Source of the DNA: Aquamicrobium sp.
GTDB lineage: Bacteria > Pseudomonadota > Alphaproteobacteria > Rhizobiales > Rhizobiaceae
Direction of reading: 5' to 3'
Length of the DNA: 64,000 nt
Assembly: GCA_019739225.1 (NCBI GenBank)
Contig: JAHHDT010000001.1
Span: forward strand, 186,001-250,000
The position numbers and the translations under genes are program-made. The notes under the pieces are model-generated. The model was not told the origin of the DNA. It worked only from the letters and a program-made list of their open reading frames with translations, and made no database searches. Every line of letters begins with the position of its first letter. Positions within the stretch are counted from its first letter, which is position 1. Positions 28,031 through 37,313 of this stretch are shown here, one piece after another.

Positions 28031-29659
28031 TTGACGCATGAGGTACTGAACCAAAGTCCGCCGCTGGCCGGGACGAGCGCGTGGCGCGCCGACCCGCTGC
28101 TGGTCCAGTTGGCGGAGACCTATTCGGAGCCGGTTCGGCGCGAACTCGACCAGATCGGCCGCTATGTGCGTTCGGCCGAGGCGCAGGAGTTGGCGCGGCT
28201 CGCGAATACGGAAACGCCGAAGCTCAGGACGCACGACCGGCAGGGGCGGCGCATCGACCTCGTCGAGTTCCATCCGGCCTATCATGCGCTGATGCGCCGT
28301 TCGGTGGCTGTCGGCCTGCATTCTTCGGTTTGGGAGAACAACCCGGCCGAGAGCGGCAAGCGCCATCAGGTGCGCGCGGCGCGATTCTACCTGACCGCGC
28401 AGCTCGAATGCGGGCATCTTTGCCCCATCACCATGACGAGCGCCTCGCTGGCTGCCCTTATGGCGAACGCCAAGCTGTTCCGCGAGTGGGCGCCGCGGGT
28501 GACGACGCGCAAATACGACCAGAGCCAGAAGCCGCCGGTGCAGAAGACCGGCCTGACGCTCGGCATGGGCATGACGGAGAAGCAGGGCGGCACGGATGTG
28601 CGCGCCAACACCACACGCGCCGAGCGTGCCGGTGGCGGCTTCTATCGGCTCACTGGCCACAAATGGTTCATGTCGGCGCCGATGTCGGACGCCTTCCTGA
28701 TGCTGGGGCAGGCGAATGAAGGCCTGTCGTGCTTCCTCGTGCCGCGCATCCTCGGGGACGGATCCGACAACGGGCTGCACTTCCAGCGTCTCAAGGACAA
28801 GCTCGGCAATCGCTCCAACGCGTCTTCCGAGGTGGAGTTTTCAGGTGCGATCGCCGAAATGGTCGGCGAGCCCGGCGCCGGCATCAAGACCATCATGGAC
28901 ATGGTGACGCTGACGCGGCTGGACTGCGCCGTGGCCAATGCAGGGTTGATGCGTGCCGGTCTTGCCGAGGCCGTCCATCACACGCGTCACCGTCATGCCT
29001 TCGGCACACCGCTGTTCGAGCAACCGCTGATGCAGCGTGTGCTGGCCGATATGGCGCTCGACGTCGCGGGCGCGACCGCGCTGTCGCTGCGGCTGGCGCG
29101 CGCCTTCGACGAGGCGGCCAACGATCCGGGCGAGGCGGCTTTCGCCCGCTCGATGACGCCCGTGGTCAAATACTGGGTCTGCAAGATCGCGCCGGCATTG
29201 CTCTATGAGGCGATGGAATGCCTGGGCGGCAACGGCTATGTCGAGGAAGCGCCGCTGGCGCGCTACTACCGCGAGGCGCCGGTCAACGCGATCTGGGAAG
29301 GCTCGGGCAACGTCATGGCGCTCGACGTGCTGCGCGTCCTGCGCCGCGCGCCGCAGCTTTTCGACGAAGTGCTGGGCGGTATCGGCCGGGACCTTGGACC
29401 GGCTGGCAAGGGCACCGTGGGCGTGCTGCGCGCGGCCTTGCAGGTGGCCAGTTCCGATGAAGGTTCGGCCCGCATCCTCACCGAGCAGCTTGCCATTTCG
29501 GCGGCGGCTGCCGAGCTTCGCAGGCAGGGGGCAGGGCAGATCGCGGATGCGTTCGTGGAATCACGCCTTGCCGGCCAGTGGCGCACCACCTACGGCATGC
29601 TGGACGCCCGCCACGACGCGCGCGTCATCGTGGATACGCTCTATCCCGAGCTGAGCTGA
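28031..29659 (+). CDS. aidB: AidB-like acyl-CoA dehydrogenase family protein
   Basis: The 542-residue flavoprotein matches AidB more than fatty-acid dehydrogenases: GMGMTEKQGGTDVRANTTRAE, LTGHKWFMSAPMSDAFLML, HAFGTPLFEQPLMQRVLADMALD and ECLGGNGYVEEAPLARYYREAPVNAIWEGSGNVMALDVLR are its hallmark blocks. E. coli AidB is part of the alkylation response and binds DNA. The role here is unproven, and an ordinary isovaleryl-CoA-type activity is possible. The start is a TTG at 28031 with GGAG 8 bases upstream. The last 19 bases overlap the convergent AEC transporter gene. Confidence 0.87.
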   Translation: MTHEVLNQSPPLAGTSAWRADPLLVQLAETYSEPVRRELDQIGRYVRSAEAQELARLANTETPKLRTHDRQGRRIDLVEFHPAYHALMRRSVAVGLHSSVWENNPAESGKRHQVRAARFYLTAQLECGHLCPITMTSASLAALMANAKLFREWAPRVTTRKYDQSQKPPVQKTGLTLGMGMTEKQGGTDVRANTTRAERAGGGFYRLTGHKWFMSAPMSDAFLMLGQANEGLSCFLVPRILGDGSDNGLHFQRLKDKLGNRSNASSEVEFSGAIAEMVGEPGAGIKTIMDMVTLTRLDCAVANAGLMRAGLAEAVHHTRHRHAFGTPLFEQPLMQRVLADMALDVAGATALSLRLARAFDEAANDPGEAAFARSMTPVVKYWVCKIAPALLYEAMECLGGNGYVEEAPLARYYREAPVNAIWEGSGNVMALDVLRVLRRAPQLFDEVLGGIGRDLGPAGKGTVGVLRAALQVASSDEGSARILTEQLAISAAAAELRRQGAGQIADAFVESRLAGQWRTTYGMLDARHDARVIVDTLYPELS

Positions 29660-30579
29660 GTGGCGATGGCGAGCGCTGCCGGCATCGTGAGCACCGCCAG
29701 CACCGTCTGCAGCGTCGTGACCGCGGCGTAGAACTCGGCGTCGCCGCCGAGCTGACGGGCGAGCATGTAGCCGTTCATGGCGGTTGGCACCGCACCGCAA
29801 AGCACCAGATAGACGAGTTCCGGGCCGCGCACGCCGAGCCCGTAGCCGATCAGGCAGAGGATGGCCGGGAGCACTGCGAGCTTGAGCACGACCGGAAACC
29901 AGATCGCCAGCCGGGGCCGGAACATGTCGGCGGGCCGCAGGCCGGCGCCGACCGAGATCAGCCCCATGCCGATGGCAGCCGAGGCGATGAGCCCGATCGC
30001 CTCGTCCAGCGGGTCGTAGAGCCCGCCCGGAAGGAAGCGCAGAATGATGCCGGCGGCGACGCCGACGATGAGCGGGTTGGTCGCTGTCGCCCGCATGACC
30101 TTGCCCCAATCCGCATCCCGGCTCCCAAAGCGCGCGACGACGGCGACCGACATCACATTGAGCGGGATGATGATGACGGCCATGGCTAGCGCGACGACGG
30201 CGCTCGCGGCCGGCGGAAACAGTTTTTGCGCAACGGCAAGCGCAATGAAGCCGTTCCAGCGCAGCGCGCTCTGGAACATGGACGAGAATTCACCGGGGGT
30301 CGCAGCGCCGCTGGGCCGCCACAGCGGCCAGCTCCCCAGCACCAGCACTGCCATGATCGCGATCGTGGCCAGAAGCGCGATGAGCATCGCGTCGAGCCGC
30401 AATCCCGAGAAGTCCGCGTGAATGATCGTGGCGAACAGCAGGGTAGGGTAGAGCACCCAGTAGCTGACCTGTTCCAGTCCGCGCCAGCCGTCGTCGCTGG
30501 TTATCGACGTGCGGCGCAGGAGATTGCCCAGCACGATGATGAGAAAGATGGGGAGGATGCTTTCGAAGATGGCGAGCAT
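29641..30579 (-). CDS. AEC-family (auxin efflux carrier-like) permease
   Basis: The 312-residue protein has about ten membrane helices with the AEC two-fold layout. The N-terminal half starts FESILPIFLIIVLGNLLRR. The second half holds NPLIVGVAAGIIL and the conserved C-terminal Pro-Thr-Asn-like block CGAVPTAMNGYMLARQLGGD followed by TLQTVLAVLTMPAALAIA. Members carry organic anions such as malate. The substrate here is unknown. I chose the ATG at 30579 over a TTG at 30588. It converges with and overlaps the aidB-like gene. Confidence 0.87.
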   Translation of the reverse strand: MLAIFESILPIFLIIVLGNLLRRTSITSDDGWRGLEQVSYWVLYPTLLFATIIHADFSGLRLDAMLIALLATIAIMAVLVLGSWPLWRPSGAATPGEFSSMFQSALRWNGFIALAVAQKLFPPAASAVVALAMAVIIIPLNVMSVAVVARFGSRDADWGKVMRATATNPLIVGVAAGIILRFLPGGLYDPLDEAIGLIASAAIGMGLISVGAGLRPADMFRPRLAIWFPVVLKLAVLPAILCLIGYGLGVRGPELVYLVLCGAVPTAMNGYMLARQLGGDAEFYAAVTTLQTVLAVLTMPAALAIATQLSSG

Positions 30580-30784
30580 GGCAGGCAAGGCGGACCGGAC
30601 AGGAGGGATCGACCCCCGGCATAGGCAGCGTCATCCGCCCTGTAAAGCGTGGCAGCGGCACAAGCCTGATAGCCCAGCAGGGGATAAACGCTCCCTCAAG
30701 CCCGTACGTTAACCTTAACGAATGGTTTCAATTGCGGTTAACGCGGCCAGCGTCCAGTTTCGATTCTCGCCGAGCAGGGACCGC

Positions 30785-31276
30785 ATGCAGAAGATTCTCA
30801 TTACAAGTCTGGCAGCCTATTGGACGGTCGTCTTCGCGGTCGGTGCATGCGGCGTGGCCGGGCTGTCGGCGGGCATTCACGCACCCGATCTGTTCGCAAC
30901 TGCCATGGCTGTAGCGCAGGCCCTGGTGGCGCTGCTGTTCCTGTGGACTGCATTCGCCGCGCTGGGACACGGCGACGAGGGCGTGGACGATGTGGCAAGG
31001 CTGGCCCTGAGCGCGGCCGTTCTGGTGTCTGGCGCGGTTGCCGTGGAGCAGGCGGTCGTGGCGGGCGCTTCAACGCCCGGCGCGGCATCCACCATGCAGT
31101 TCGCTGCCCTTGCGGCCACTTATCTTGTGATCCGTGCCGAGGCAGCGGAACGCAAACCGCGGTCCGTGGATTATTCGAGCGCCGTTGCGCGCCGTCTCGC
31201 CGTTGGCGCCGCCCACGGCTCGATGCTGTCGCGACTGTCGCGGCGAGGACCCGAGATCGTGGAGAGCGACGGCTGA
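30785..31276 (+). CDS. Hypothetical four-helix membrane protein
   Basis: The 163-residue product has about four hydrophobic segments (LAAYWTVVFAVGACGVAGLSAGI, MAVAQALVALLFLWTAFAAL, LALSAAVLVSGAVAVEQAVVAG, TMQFAALAATYLVI) and an Arg/Ser-rich cytoplasmic tail. I do not recognise a family. The ATG at 30785 follows AGGGACCGC. Its stop overlaps the start of the next gene by one base, so the two are translated together. The longer frame from 30722 reads through the TTAAC-rich promoter region. Confidence 0.7.
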   Translation: MQKILITSLAAYWTVVFAVGACGVAGLSAGIHAPDLFATAMAVAQALVALLFLWTAFAALGHGDEGVDDVARLALSAAVLVSGAVAVEQAVVAGASTPGAASTMQFAALAATYLVIRAEAAERKPRSVDYSSAVARRLAVGAAHGSMLSRLSRRGPEIVESDG

Positions 31277-31596
31277 TGCGCTACATTCTTCTTTTCTGGG
31301 CGGTGCCAATGGGCCTCTTCTGGGGCTGGTTCTACCTGTCCTACAACGACATCAATTTCGGTCTGACATTCCTCAGCCGGCCGGTGCATGACTTCGCCTT
31401 CGGCTTCTACGGCAATCTGCTGGGCATCGACCCGCAGACGATCCCGCCGCTGGTGGCACGTGCCTGCGTCGTCGATACGGTGGTGATCTTCGCGATCTAC
31501 GCCTTCCGCAGGCGCCGCGACATAATTGCCTGGTGGAACGCTAGCCGGCAGCCGACCGTAGCGCCCGAAGCCGGTCCAGTGCCCCCTGCAGAATGA
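31276..31596 (+). CDS. Small membrane protein, DUF6105-like
   Basis: The 106-residue protein begins [29 protein letters not shown] and has a second helix [15 protein letters not shown]. This pattern fits a small rhizobial membrane family that I recall as DUF6105. That name is from memory and unchecked. It starts inside the stop of the preceding membrane protein gene (TGATG). Its last 56 bases overlap the 3' end of the convergent ruvX, an unusually long coding overlap. Confidence 0.75.
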   Translation: MRYILLFWAVPMGLFWGWFYLSYNDINFGLTFLSRPVHDFAFGFYGNLLGIDPQTIPPLVARACVVDTVVIFAIYAFRRRRDIIAWWNASRQPTVAPEAGPVPPAE

Positions 31597-32020
31597 AGGC
31601 AGCCGCCGCCGAATCGATCCGTTCGTCGCGCTTGCGCCGGGATACGTCCATTTCAAGCAGCGCCCGCTCCGCTGCCACCGTCGACAACCTTTCGTCCCAG
31701 TAGACGAAGGGCAGTTCGGTGAGTTTCTCCATGTTGCGCACGAAGGCGCGGGTCGCCTGCACGCGCGGTCCCTCCGACCCGTCCATGTTGACTGGCAGGC
31801 CGATGATGATGGCGCTGACCGCCTCTTTCTGCAGCAGCACCAGCAGCGCCTGGGCGTCCTGCGTGAACTTGCGGCGCGCGATCATGGGGCGCGGATGGGC
31901 AAACGATAGCCCCGCGTCGGAGACCGCCACCCCGATGGTCTTGGTGCCGAGGTCGAGGCCGGCGAGCCGTCCACCGGGCGCGATGAGGGCGGGAACCTCG
32001 CCGATATCCGCAACAGCCAC
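31541..32020 (-). CDS. ruvX: Putative pre-16S rRNA nuclease / Holliday junction resolvase RuvX (YqgF)
   Basis: The 159-residue protein has the RNase H-like YqgF motifs: [15 protein letters not shown] with the first catalytic Asp, [16 protein letters not shown], and [17 protein letters not shown] with the conserved Glu. Family members process the 5' end of 16S rRNA in E. coli and were first proposed as resolvases. The start is a GTG at 32020, with GAGGAAGG 7 bases upstream. Extra sequence to 32194 overlaps the promoter and start of the divergent hydrolase. Its 3' end overlaps the gene at 31276. Confidence 0.92.
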   Translation of the reverse strand: MAVADIGEVPALIAPGGRLAGLDLGTKTIGVAVSDAGLSFAHPRPMIARRKFTQDAQALLVLLQKEAVSAIIIGLPVNMDGSEGPRVQATRAFVRNMEKLTELPFVYWDERLSTVAAERALLEMDVSRRKRDERIDSAAAAFILQGALDRLRALRSAAG

Positions 32021-32100
32021 GTGATTGCCTTCCTCTTTGACTTGCACAAGCGCGGTTCTATCCTTCACGGTATCGAAAAGCGAGTTGCAGAGGTGTTCTG

Positions 32101-32808
32101 ATGAAGCTGACCTGGTACGGCCATTCCGCATTCCGCGTTGAAGCAGGCGGAGCGACAATCCTGATCGATCCGTTCCTGACCGATAACCCGTCATGGGATG
32201 GTGGCTGGGAGGGGCCGGCCGAGGGCGTTACCCACGTTCTCATCACGCATGGCCACAACGACCACCTGGGCGACGCGTTGCCGATTCTGAAGAAGACCGG
32301 CGCGATGCTCGTCTCCAGCTTCGAGATCTATGAGTATCTGGTTGGCCAGGGCGTGGACGAGCGCAAGGTCAACCCGGGCAACCACGGCGGGACGGTCGAT
32401 TGCGGCGGCTTCACGACGACATTCGTCAATGCGATCCACTCCTCGTCTTTCAGCCGGGAAGGGGGCATCAACGTCTTTCTCGGCAATCCGACTGGCCTCG
32501 TCCTCCACTTCCCCGACGACAAGACGCTCTATCACATGGGCGATACCGACATCTTCTCGGACATGGCGTTGATCAACGAACTGCACCAGCCGGCGGTCGG
32601 CATCGTGCCGATCGGCGACCGTTTCACGATGGGCGGCGCGGTGGCGGCTCTCGCCTGCCGGCGTTTCTTCGACTTCGAGACGGTGATTCCGGCGCACTAC
32701 GCCTCGTTCGACATCATCGACCAGACGGCGGACAAGTTCATCGCCGGCATGGAGGGGGCCTCTGCGAAAGTGCTGACGCCGAAGATCGGCGAGCCTTTCG
32801 AGGTGTGA
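32101..32808 (+). CDS. UPF0173 metal-dependent hydrolase (MBL fold)
   Basis: The 235-residue protein has a metallo-beta-lactamase fold. [12 protein letters not shown] and [12 protein letters not shown] start it, the metal site is [10 protein letters not shown], and further ligands lie in MGDTDIF and VIPAHYASF. It matches the UPF0173/UlaG-like YtkL group, which spans the whole chain. The substrate is unknown. It diverges from ruvX and precedes gatC by 93 bases. Confidence 0.92.
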   Translation: MKLTWYGHSAFRVEAGGATILIDPFLTDNPSWDGGWEGPAEGVTHVLITHGHNDHLGDALPILKKTGAMLVSSFEIYEYLVGQGVDERKVNPGNHGGTVDCGGFTTTFVNAIHSSSFSREGGINVFLGNPTGLVLHFPDDKTLYHMGDTDIFSDMALINELHQPAVGIVPIGDRFTMGGAVAALACRRFFDFETVIPAHYASFDIIDQTADKFIAGMEGASAKVLTPKIGEPFEV

Positions 32809-32901
32809 CCGGCCGCGGCAGCCGGCTTGCATGTTGCGCTGTGCCGGCTGCGCCGGTATAGCGCGGGCTTGTGATTTTCCTTCCAATCGCCGGAGCGCAC
32901 C

Positions 32902-33189
32902 ATGTCCGTCGACATCGACACCGTTAAGCGCGTGGCGCGTCTCGCCCGCATCGCCGTGACCGAAGAAGAAGCCGGCCGCATGACTGGCGAGCTCAACACG
33001 ATCCTGGGGTTTGTCGAGCAGCTCGGCGAGGTGGATGTGAGCGGCGTCGAGCCGATGACCTCCGTGATCCCGATGGAGATGAAGAAGCGGGAAGACCGCG
33101 TCACCGATGGCGGCAAGGCTGTCGACATCGTCGCCAACGCGCCCGCCACGGAAGACAATTTCTTCCTCGTTCCCAAGGTTGTGGAGTAG
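32902..33189 (+). CDS. gatC: Aspartyl/glutamyl-tRNA amidotransferase subunit C
   Basis: The 95-residue protein has the GatC core: [48 protein letters not shown], then REDRVTDGG and a C-terminal FFLVPKVVE. It wraps around GatA and stabilises the GatCAB enzyme that converts Glu-tRNAGln and Asp-tRNAAsn. An acetyltransferase gene separates it from gatA by about 0.5 kb. gatB is not in this window. Confidence 0.95.
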   Translation: MSVDIDTVKRVARLARIAVTEEEAGRMTGELNTILGFVEQLGEVDVSGVEPMTSVIPMEMKKREDRVTDGGKAVDIVANAPATEDNFFLVPKVVE

Positions 33190-33195
33190 CTTGCC

Positions 33196-33684
33196 ATGGC
33201 CGTCGAGATCGCGGTCGAGACGCCGTTGCAGGACGATGTCCGCACGCTCATCGCGGAGCTGAACGGCGCGCTCAGCGCGCAGGAACCCGAAACCCCCGAG
33301 GAATTCAACTTCCGCATGACGGCCGACGAAATGGCAGGGCATGAAACGACCGTTTGGGTGGCGCGGCTGGACGGCGAGGCCGTCGGCTGCGGTGCGCTGC
33401 TGCGCCACGTCGGCGGGTTCGGCGAGATCAAGCGCATGTATGTCCGACCTTCCGCTCAGGGGCGGGGCGTTGCCGGCCTGATGCTGGCGGCGATCGAGGA
33501 ACTGGCCGCAGCCGAGGGCCTGACACATCTGGCGCTCGAAACCGGCGGCGAGGGCTATGGTGCCGCGCGGCGCGTCTATGAGCGCGCCGGTTACCGGCGC
33601 AGCAGTGCCTTCGCCGACTATCCGGACAATCCCTATTCGACATTCTATCGCAAAGACCTGACCGCCGCGCCCGCGGCAGCCTGA
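33196..33684 (+). CDS. GNAT-family N-acetyltransferase within the gat operon
   Basis: The 162-residue protein has a canonical GNAT core: [49 protein letters not shown] with the Q/RxxGxG/A acetyl-CoA loop, THLALETG and YERAGYRR. It starts 6 bases after gatC and ends 11 bases before gatA, so the three form one operon. This insertion is seen in related rhizobia. A link to tRNA amidation is not shown by the sequence. The substrate is unknown. Confidence 0.9.
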   Translation: MAVEIAVETPLQDDVRTLIAELNGALSAQEPETPEEFNFRMTADEMAGHETTVWVARLDGEAVGCGALLRHVGGFGEIKRMYVRPSAQGRGVAGLMLAAIEELAAAEGLTHLALETGGEGYGAARRVYERAGYRRSSAFADYPDNPYSTFYRKDLTAAPAAA

Positions 33685-33695
33685 ACGGACGATTC

Positions 33696-35177
33696 ATGAC
33701 CGATCTGACGCACCTGACCATCGCCGAAGCCCGCGACCGCCTGCTCGCCAAGGACATCTCCGCGATCGAGCTGACCGATGCCTATCTCGGCGCGATCGAT
33801 GCTGCCAACGAGACGTTCAACGCCTATGTCGCCGTCACCCACGACAAGGCGCGCGAGATGGCAAAGGCGTCCGACGAGCGGCTGGCCGCCGGCAAAGGCG
33901 GCGCGCTGGAGGGCATTCCGCTCGGCATCAAGGACCTCTTTGCCACCGAAAGCGTCCACACGCAGGCTGCAAGCCACGTTCTGGATGGCTTCAAGCCGCG
34001 CTACGAATCGACTGTGACGGCTAATCTGTGGGCCGACGGCGCAGTCATGCTCGGCAAGCTCAACATGGACGAGTTCGCCATGGGCTCGTCGAACGAGACC
34101 TCCTACTACGGACCGGTCAAGAATCCCTGGCGGGCGAAGGGCTCCAACGTCGACCTCGTGCCGGGCGGCTCGTCCGGCGGCTCGGCCGCGGCGGTCTCCG
34201 CCTTCCTCTGCGCGGGCGCGACCGCGACCGACACAGGCGGCTCCATCCGCCAGCCGGCGGCCTTCACCGGCACGGTCGGCATCAAGCCCACCTATGGCCG
34301 CTGCTCGCGCTGGGGCACGGTCGCCTTCGCCTCGTCGCTCGACCAGGCTGGGCCGATCACCCGCGACGTGCGCGATGCGGCGATCATGCTGAAATCAATG
34401 GCTTCCGTCGACGCGAAGGACACGACCTCGGTCGACCGGCCGGTGCCTGACTACGAGACCGCGCTTGGCCAGTCGGTCAAAGGCATGAAGATCGGCATCC
34501 CGAAGGAATACCGCGTCGACGGCATGCCGGAGGAAATCGAAGCGCTGTGGCAGAAGGGTATTGCCTGGCTCAAGGATGCCGGCGCGGAGATCGTCGACAT
34601 TTCGCTGCCGCATACGAAATACGCCCTGCCGGCCTACTACATCGTTGCGCCCGCCGAGGCGTCGTCCAACCTCGCGCGCTACGACGGCGTGCGTTACGGG
34701 CTGCGCGTTCCCGGCAAGGACATCATCGACATGTATGAAAAGACCCGCGCCGCCGGCTTCGGCCGCGAGGTCAAGCGCCGCATCATGATCGGCACCTATG
34801 TGCTGTCGGCGGGCTACTACGACGCGTACTACGTGCAGGCGCAGAAGGTGCGGACGCTTATCAAGAAGGACTTCGAAGATGTCTTCCACGCGGGCGTCGA
34901 TGCGATCCTGACGCCGGCGACACCTTCTGCAGCCTTCGGCATCGCCGACCAGGACATGGCGGCCGATCCCGTGAAGATGTACCTGAACGACATCTTCACA
35001 GTGACGGTCAACATGGCGGGCCTGCCCGGCATCGCGGTGCCCGCGGGCCTTGATGGCAAGGGCCTGCCGCTTGGCCTGCAGCTCATCGGGCGCCCGTTCG
35101 AAGAAGAGACGCTCTTCCGCGCCTCCCACGTCATCGAGCAGGCTGCCGGCCGATTCGAACCGGAGAAGTGGTGGTAG
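33696..35177 (+). CDS. gatA: Aspartyl/glutamyl-tRNA amidotransferase subunit A
   Basis: The 493-residue amidase-signature enzyme has the catalytic Lys in [10 protein letters not shown], the Gly/Ser-rich block [18 protein letters not shown] with the cis-Ser, and the nucleophilic Ser in [29 protein letters not shown]. The C-terminal half keeps [14 protein letters not shown] and [11 protein letters not shown]. It releases ammonia from glutamine for GatB. Its stop abuts the left arm of a 41-bp inverted repeat, which may shape its transcript end. Confidence 0.96.
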   Translation: MTDLTHLTIAEARDRLLAKDISAIELTDAYLGAIDAANETFNAYVAVTHDKAREMAKASDERLAAGKGGALEGIPLGIKDLFATESVHTQAASHVLDGFKPRYESTVTANLWADGAVMLGKLNMDEFAMGSSNETSYYGPVKNPWRAKGSNVDLVPGGSSGGSAAAVSAFLCAGATATDTGGSIRQPAAFTGTVGIKPTYGRCSRWGTVAFASSLDQAGPITRDVRDAAIMLKSMASVDAKDTTSVDRPVPDYETALGQSVKGMKIGIPKEYRVDGMPEEIEALWQKGIAWLKDAGAEIVDISLPHTKYALPAYYIVAPAEASSNLARYDGVRYGLRVPGKDIIDMYEKTRAAGFGREVKRRIMIGTYVLSAGYYDAYYVQAQKVRTLIKKDFEDVFHAGVDAILTPATPSAAFGIADQDMAADPVKMYLNDIFTVTVNMAGLPGIAVPAGLDGKGLPLGLQLIGRPFEEETLFRASHVIEQAAGRFEPEKWW

Positions 35178-35365
35178 TGCGTCCTTCGAGGCTCGCTTCG
35201 CTCGCACCTCAGGATGACGGACGTCGCGCAATCGAGACCGCTACCAATCGGTTCGATCAAACTACATCGCACGGTAATTTGTACTTCGACCCTATAAGCC
35301 GGCGGGTTCGCCAAACCACCTCCCTCATCCTGAGGTGCGAGCGAAGCGAGCCTCGAAGGACGCAC
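35177..35365. repeat. Perfect 41-bp inverted repeat with 107-base spacer
   Basis: The arms 35177-35217 and 35325-35365 are exact reverse complements over all 41 positions (left arm begins GTGCGTCCTTCGAGGC). Each arm carries the alternating CTCGCTTCGCTCG core familiar from dispersed repeats of rhizobial genomes. The element fills the gatA-ydcF gap. The left arm starts at the last base of the gatA stop and the right arm ends 7 bases before ydcF. The spacer is less GC-rich and has no gene. It could be a small non-autonomous mobile element or REP-type unit. Confidence 0.85.
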
Positions 35366-35372
35366 TGATTCG

Positions 35373-36170
35373 ATGTTCTTCACGCTCTCCAAGCTCTTCT
35401 GGATTGTGGCCCAGCCGATCAACCTGATCGGTATTCTGGTGCTGCTGGGCATCGTCTGTGCTTTCTTCCGGTTGCGGCGAATGGGCCTGTTCTTCTCCAT
35501 CTGCGGCCTGCTCGTGCTGGCGCTCGGCGGTTGGACGACGACCGGGGCGCTGCTGCTGCATCCGCTGGAGGATCACTTCGCCAGACCTGATCCCGCGCCG
35601 CAGGATGTCGCCGGCATCATCGTGCTTGGTGGGGGTTTCGAAGGCGCGATCAACCTCGCGCGGGGCGGCTACGAACTCAACGCCAGCGGCGACCGTTTCG
35701 TGGAAACGGCGGTCCTTGCAAGGCGCTACCCGCAGGCGCGGGTTGTCGTGACAGGCGGCACCGGCACGCTGATCCTCGAGGGAGAGGGAGACGGCGATAC
35801 AGCCCCACGCCTGCTGACGGCGCTCGGCGTCGAGGCAGATCGCCTGATGCTGGAGAACCGCTCGCGCAACACCTACGAAAACGCGCTTTTCACCCGCGAG
35901 ATGGTCGAGCCGAAACCGGGAGAAACCTGGCTTCTGGTGACCTCGGCATTTCACATGCCGCGCTCGGTCGGTCTTTTCCGCAAGGCGGGGTTCGACGTTG
36001 TGCCGTGGCCGGCGGACTATCGCACGGCCGGCAACGAGCCCGTGGGCCTTGCGCGGGACAACGTATCCGATTCCCTGCAGAACCTGACGATCGCCATACG
36101 CGAATGGATCGGGCTCGTGGCCTACCGGCTCACCGGTCGTATAGACAGCATCTTCCCGGAGCGCTCCTAG
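35373..36170 (+). CDS. YdcF-family protein (DUF218) with N-terminal membrane helices
   Basis: The 265-residue protein has two N-terminal membrane helices (about 8-30 and 38-62). A DUF218 domain follows: VAGIIVLGGGFE, VVVTGGTGTLILEGEGDGDTAPRLL, LENRSRNTYENALFTREM, and LLVTSAFHMPRSVGLFRKAGFDVVPWPADYRT. These are the SanA/YdcF/ElyC-type motifs. ElyC acts in undecaprenyl phosphate metabolism in E. coli, so an envelope role is plausible. It converges with DUF599, overlapping by 4 bases. Confidence 0.88.
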   Translation: MFFTLSKLFWIVAQPINLIGILVLLGIVCAFFRLRRMGLFFSICGLLVLALGGWTTTGALLLHPLEDHFARPDPAPQDVAGIIVLGGGFEGAINLARGGYELNASGDRFVETAVLARRYPQARVVVTGGTGTLILEGEGDGDTAPRLLTALGVEADRLMLENRSRNTYENALFTREMVEPKPGETWLLVTSAFHMPRSVGLFRKAGFDVVPWPADYRTAGNEPVGLARDNVSDSLQNLTIAIREWIGLVAYRLTGRIDSIFPERS

Positions 36171-36874
36171 CCGCCACCTTCGAGCACGGCGCGTCGCGCG
36201 GCGGAGAAGAACTGCCGGCGGATTAGAACGCCCAGGATGAAGGTCGTGGTGGCGATGAACACCCACGGGCCGACGAACCAGCCCAGATAGCCGATCGAGA
36301 AGAAGATCGCCCGCAGTCCGGCATTGAAGTGCTTGCCTGCGAGCATGTTCATCTGCGCGGCCCGGGCTACCGAAGCGTCGATCTCGGCATCGGTCTGGCC
36401 GTCTTCCCGCGCCACCGGCACAGCGCCGATCAGGATGGAGCAGTAGTTGAACAGCCGATAGGACCAGCCGAACTTGAAGAAGGCGTAGCAGAGGACGGCG
36501 ACCAGCCCGAGCACCTTGGCCTCGAACACCGGCCGCGCGTCTGCATCCGTGGCGGGCAGTTCGCCCAGTACATCGAGCACGGCGTCGGTCGCGCCCAGAA
36601 GCGCGAAGCAGCCGCCGATGGCGAGCAGGCAACTCGACGCGAAGAACGCCGTGCCCTGCTGAAGCCCGCCCATGATGCTGGTGTCGACCATCCGCATGTC
36701 GCGCCGCGCCATGGTGCGCATCCACGCCTCGCGTTGCCGGTTCATCGCCGAAGTCAGCGTTTCGCGCGAGACGATGCGGCCTTGCGTCGCGTGCGAAAAC
36801 AGGGTCCAGCCGACAAGAAAGAAGGCGAGCGCGGCAATGTCGGGAGGGGAGCGGAACAGGGAATCGATCAGCAT
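36167..36874 (-). CDS. DUF599 membrane protein
   Basis: The 235-residue protein has about four membrane helices and the DUF599 hallmarks: an Arg-rich loop NRQREAWMRTMARRDMRMVDTSIMGGLQQGTAFFAS, FKFGWSYRLFNYCSILIGAVP, and AAQMNMLAGKHFNAGLRAIFFSIGYLGWFVGPWVFI. The function is unknown. Its 3' end overlaps the convergent ydcF gene by 4 bases. Confidence 0.9.
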   Translation of the reverse strand: MLIDSLFRSPPDIAALAFFLVGWTLFSHATQGRIVSRETLTSAMNRQREAWMRTMARRDMRMVDTSIMGGLQQGTAFFASSCLLAIGGCFALLGATDAVLDVLGELPATDADARPVFEAKVLGLVAVLCYAFFKFGWSYRLFNYCSILIGAVPVAREDGQTDAEIDASVARAAQMNMLAGKHFNAGLRAIFFSIGYLGWFVGPWVFIATTTFILGVLIRRQFFSAARRAVLEGGG

Positions 36875-37050
36875 GCCGCTATCCTATCGCGAAAGGCTGT
36901 GCCGCAGGCCAACTTTTGCGCCTCAATTTGGCCGTCTATGTTGAAAAGCGATGAATATCTGTGGCCGCCTCAAGCCCTTGAAAAGGCATAATTTTAATCG
37001 GTTTGCACCATTCGGGCAAAAGGCCTTGCCTTGCTTTCGCCGTTTTTGCA

Positions 37051-37079
37051 TTGCGAATGGCGCGCCGAACGGCTATCTA
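37051..37079 (+). promoter_or_regulatory. Candidate promoter of the 42-residue membrane protein
   Basis: TTGCGA at 37051-37056 and TATCTA at 37074-37079 are separated by 17 bases and lie 77 bases before the small ORF. The rest of the 281-base gap from 36875 to 37155 shows no gene and an AT-rich patch near 36990. Confidence 0.35.
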
Positions 37080-37155
37080 GCGGCCAGACGGGTGGGACCG
37101 TCGCGGCGTTTCGAGAGCCGCATTTCGGGATGAAATCTACGGAAACAGGACAAAA

Positions 37156-37284
37156 ATGGACGAAACCGTTCAGAAATCCTGCTGGGGCGTAACCGCCAAG
37201 GCAGTGATCGGCTTTGCCGGCATCATTCTTCTGGCTTGGCTTTTCAGTGGTCCGGCGTCTGCGGCGATGATCGTCGCCGGCTAG
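37156..37284 (+). CDS. Small single-pass membrane protein (42 residues)
   Basis: A 43-codon frame encodes MDETVQKSCWGVTAKAVIGF followed by a single hydrophobic helix AGIILLAWLFSGPASAAMIVAG. AGGA lies 6 bases before the ATG. A strong intrinsic terminator starts 30 bases after the stop and a candidate promoter lies upstream, so it is a self-contained transcription unit between DUF599 and sdaA. I do not recognise the family. The start, helix and terminator together make it likely to be expressed. Confidence 0.65.
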   Translation: MDETVQKSCWGVTAKAVIGFAGIILLAWLFSGPASAAMIVAG

Positions 37285-37313
37285 ACCCTCCCGGCAATCT
37301 CAGGGATCTGGAG

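Noticed and set aside
30709-30743. Three TTAAC motifs (30709, 30715, 30738) read as a CtrA site
   Set aside because: The spacings are 2 and 19 bases, not the 7 bases required between TTAA halves, so I do not call a CtrA site.
36005-36226. Plus-strand 73-codon ORF at the ydcF/DUF599 junction
   Set aside because: It is out of frame with ydcF and only shadows its 3' end.
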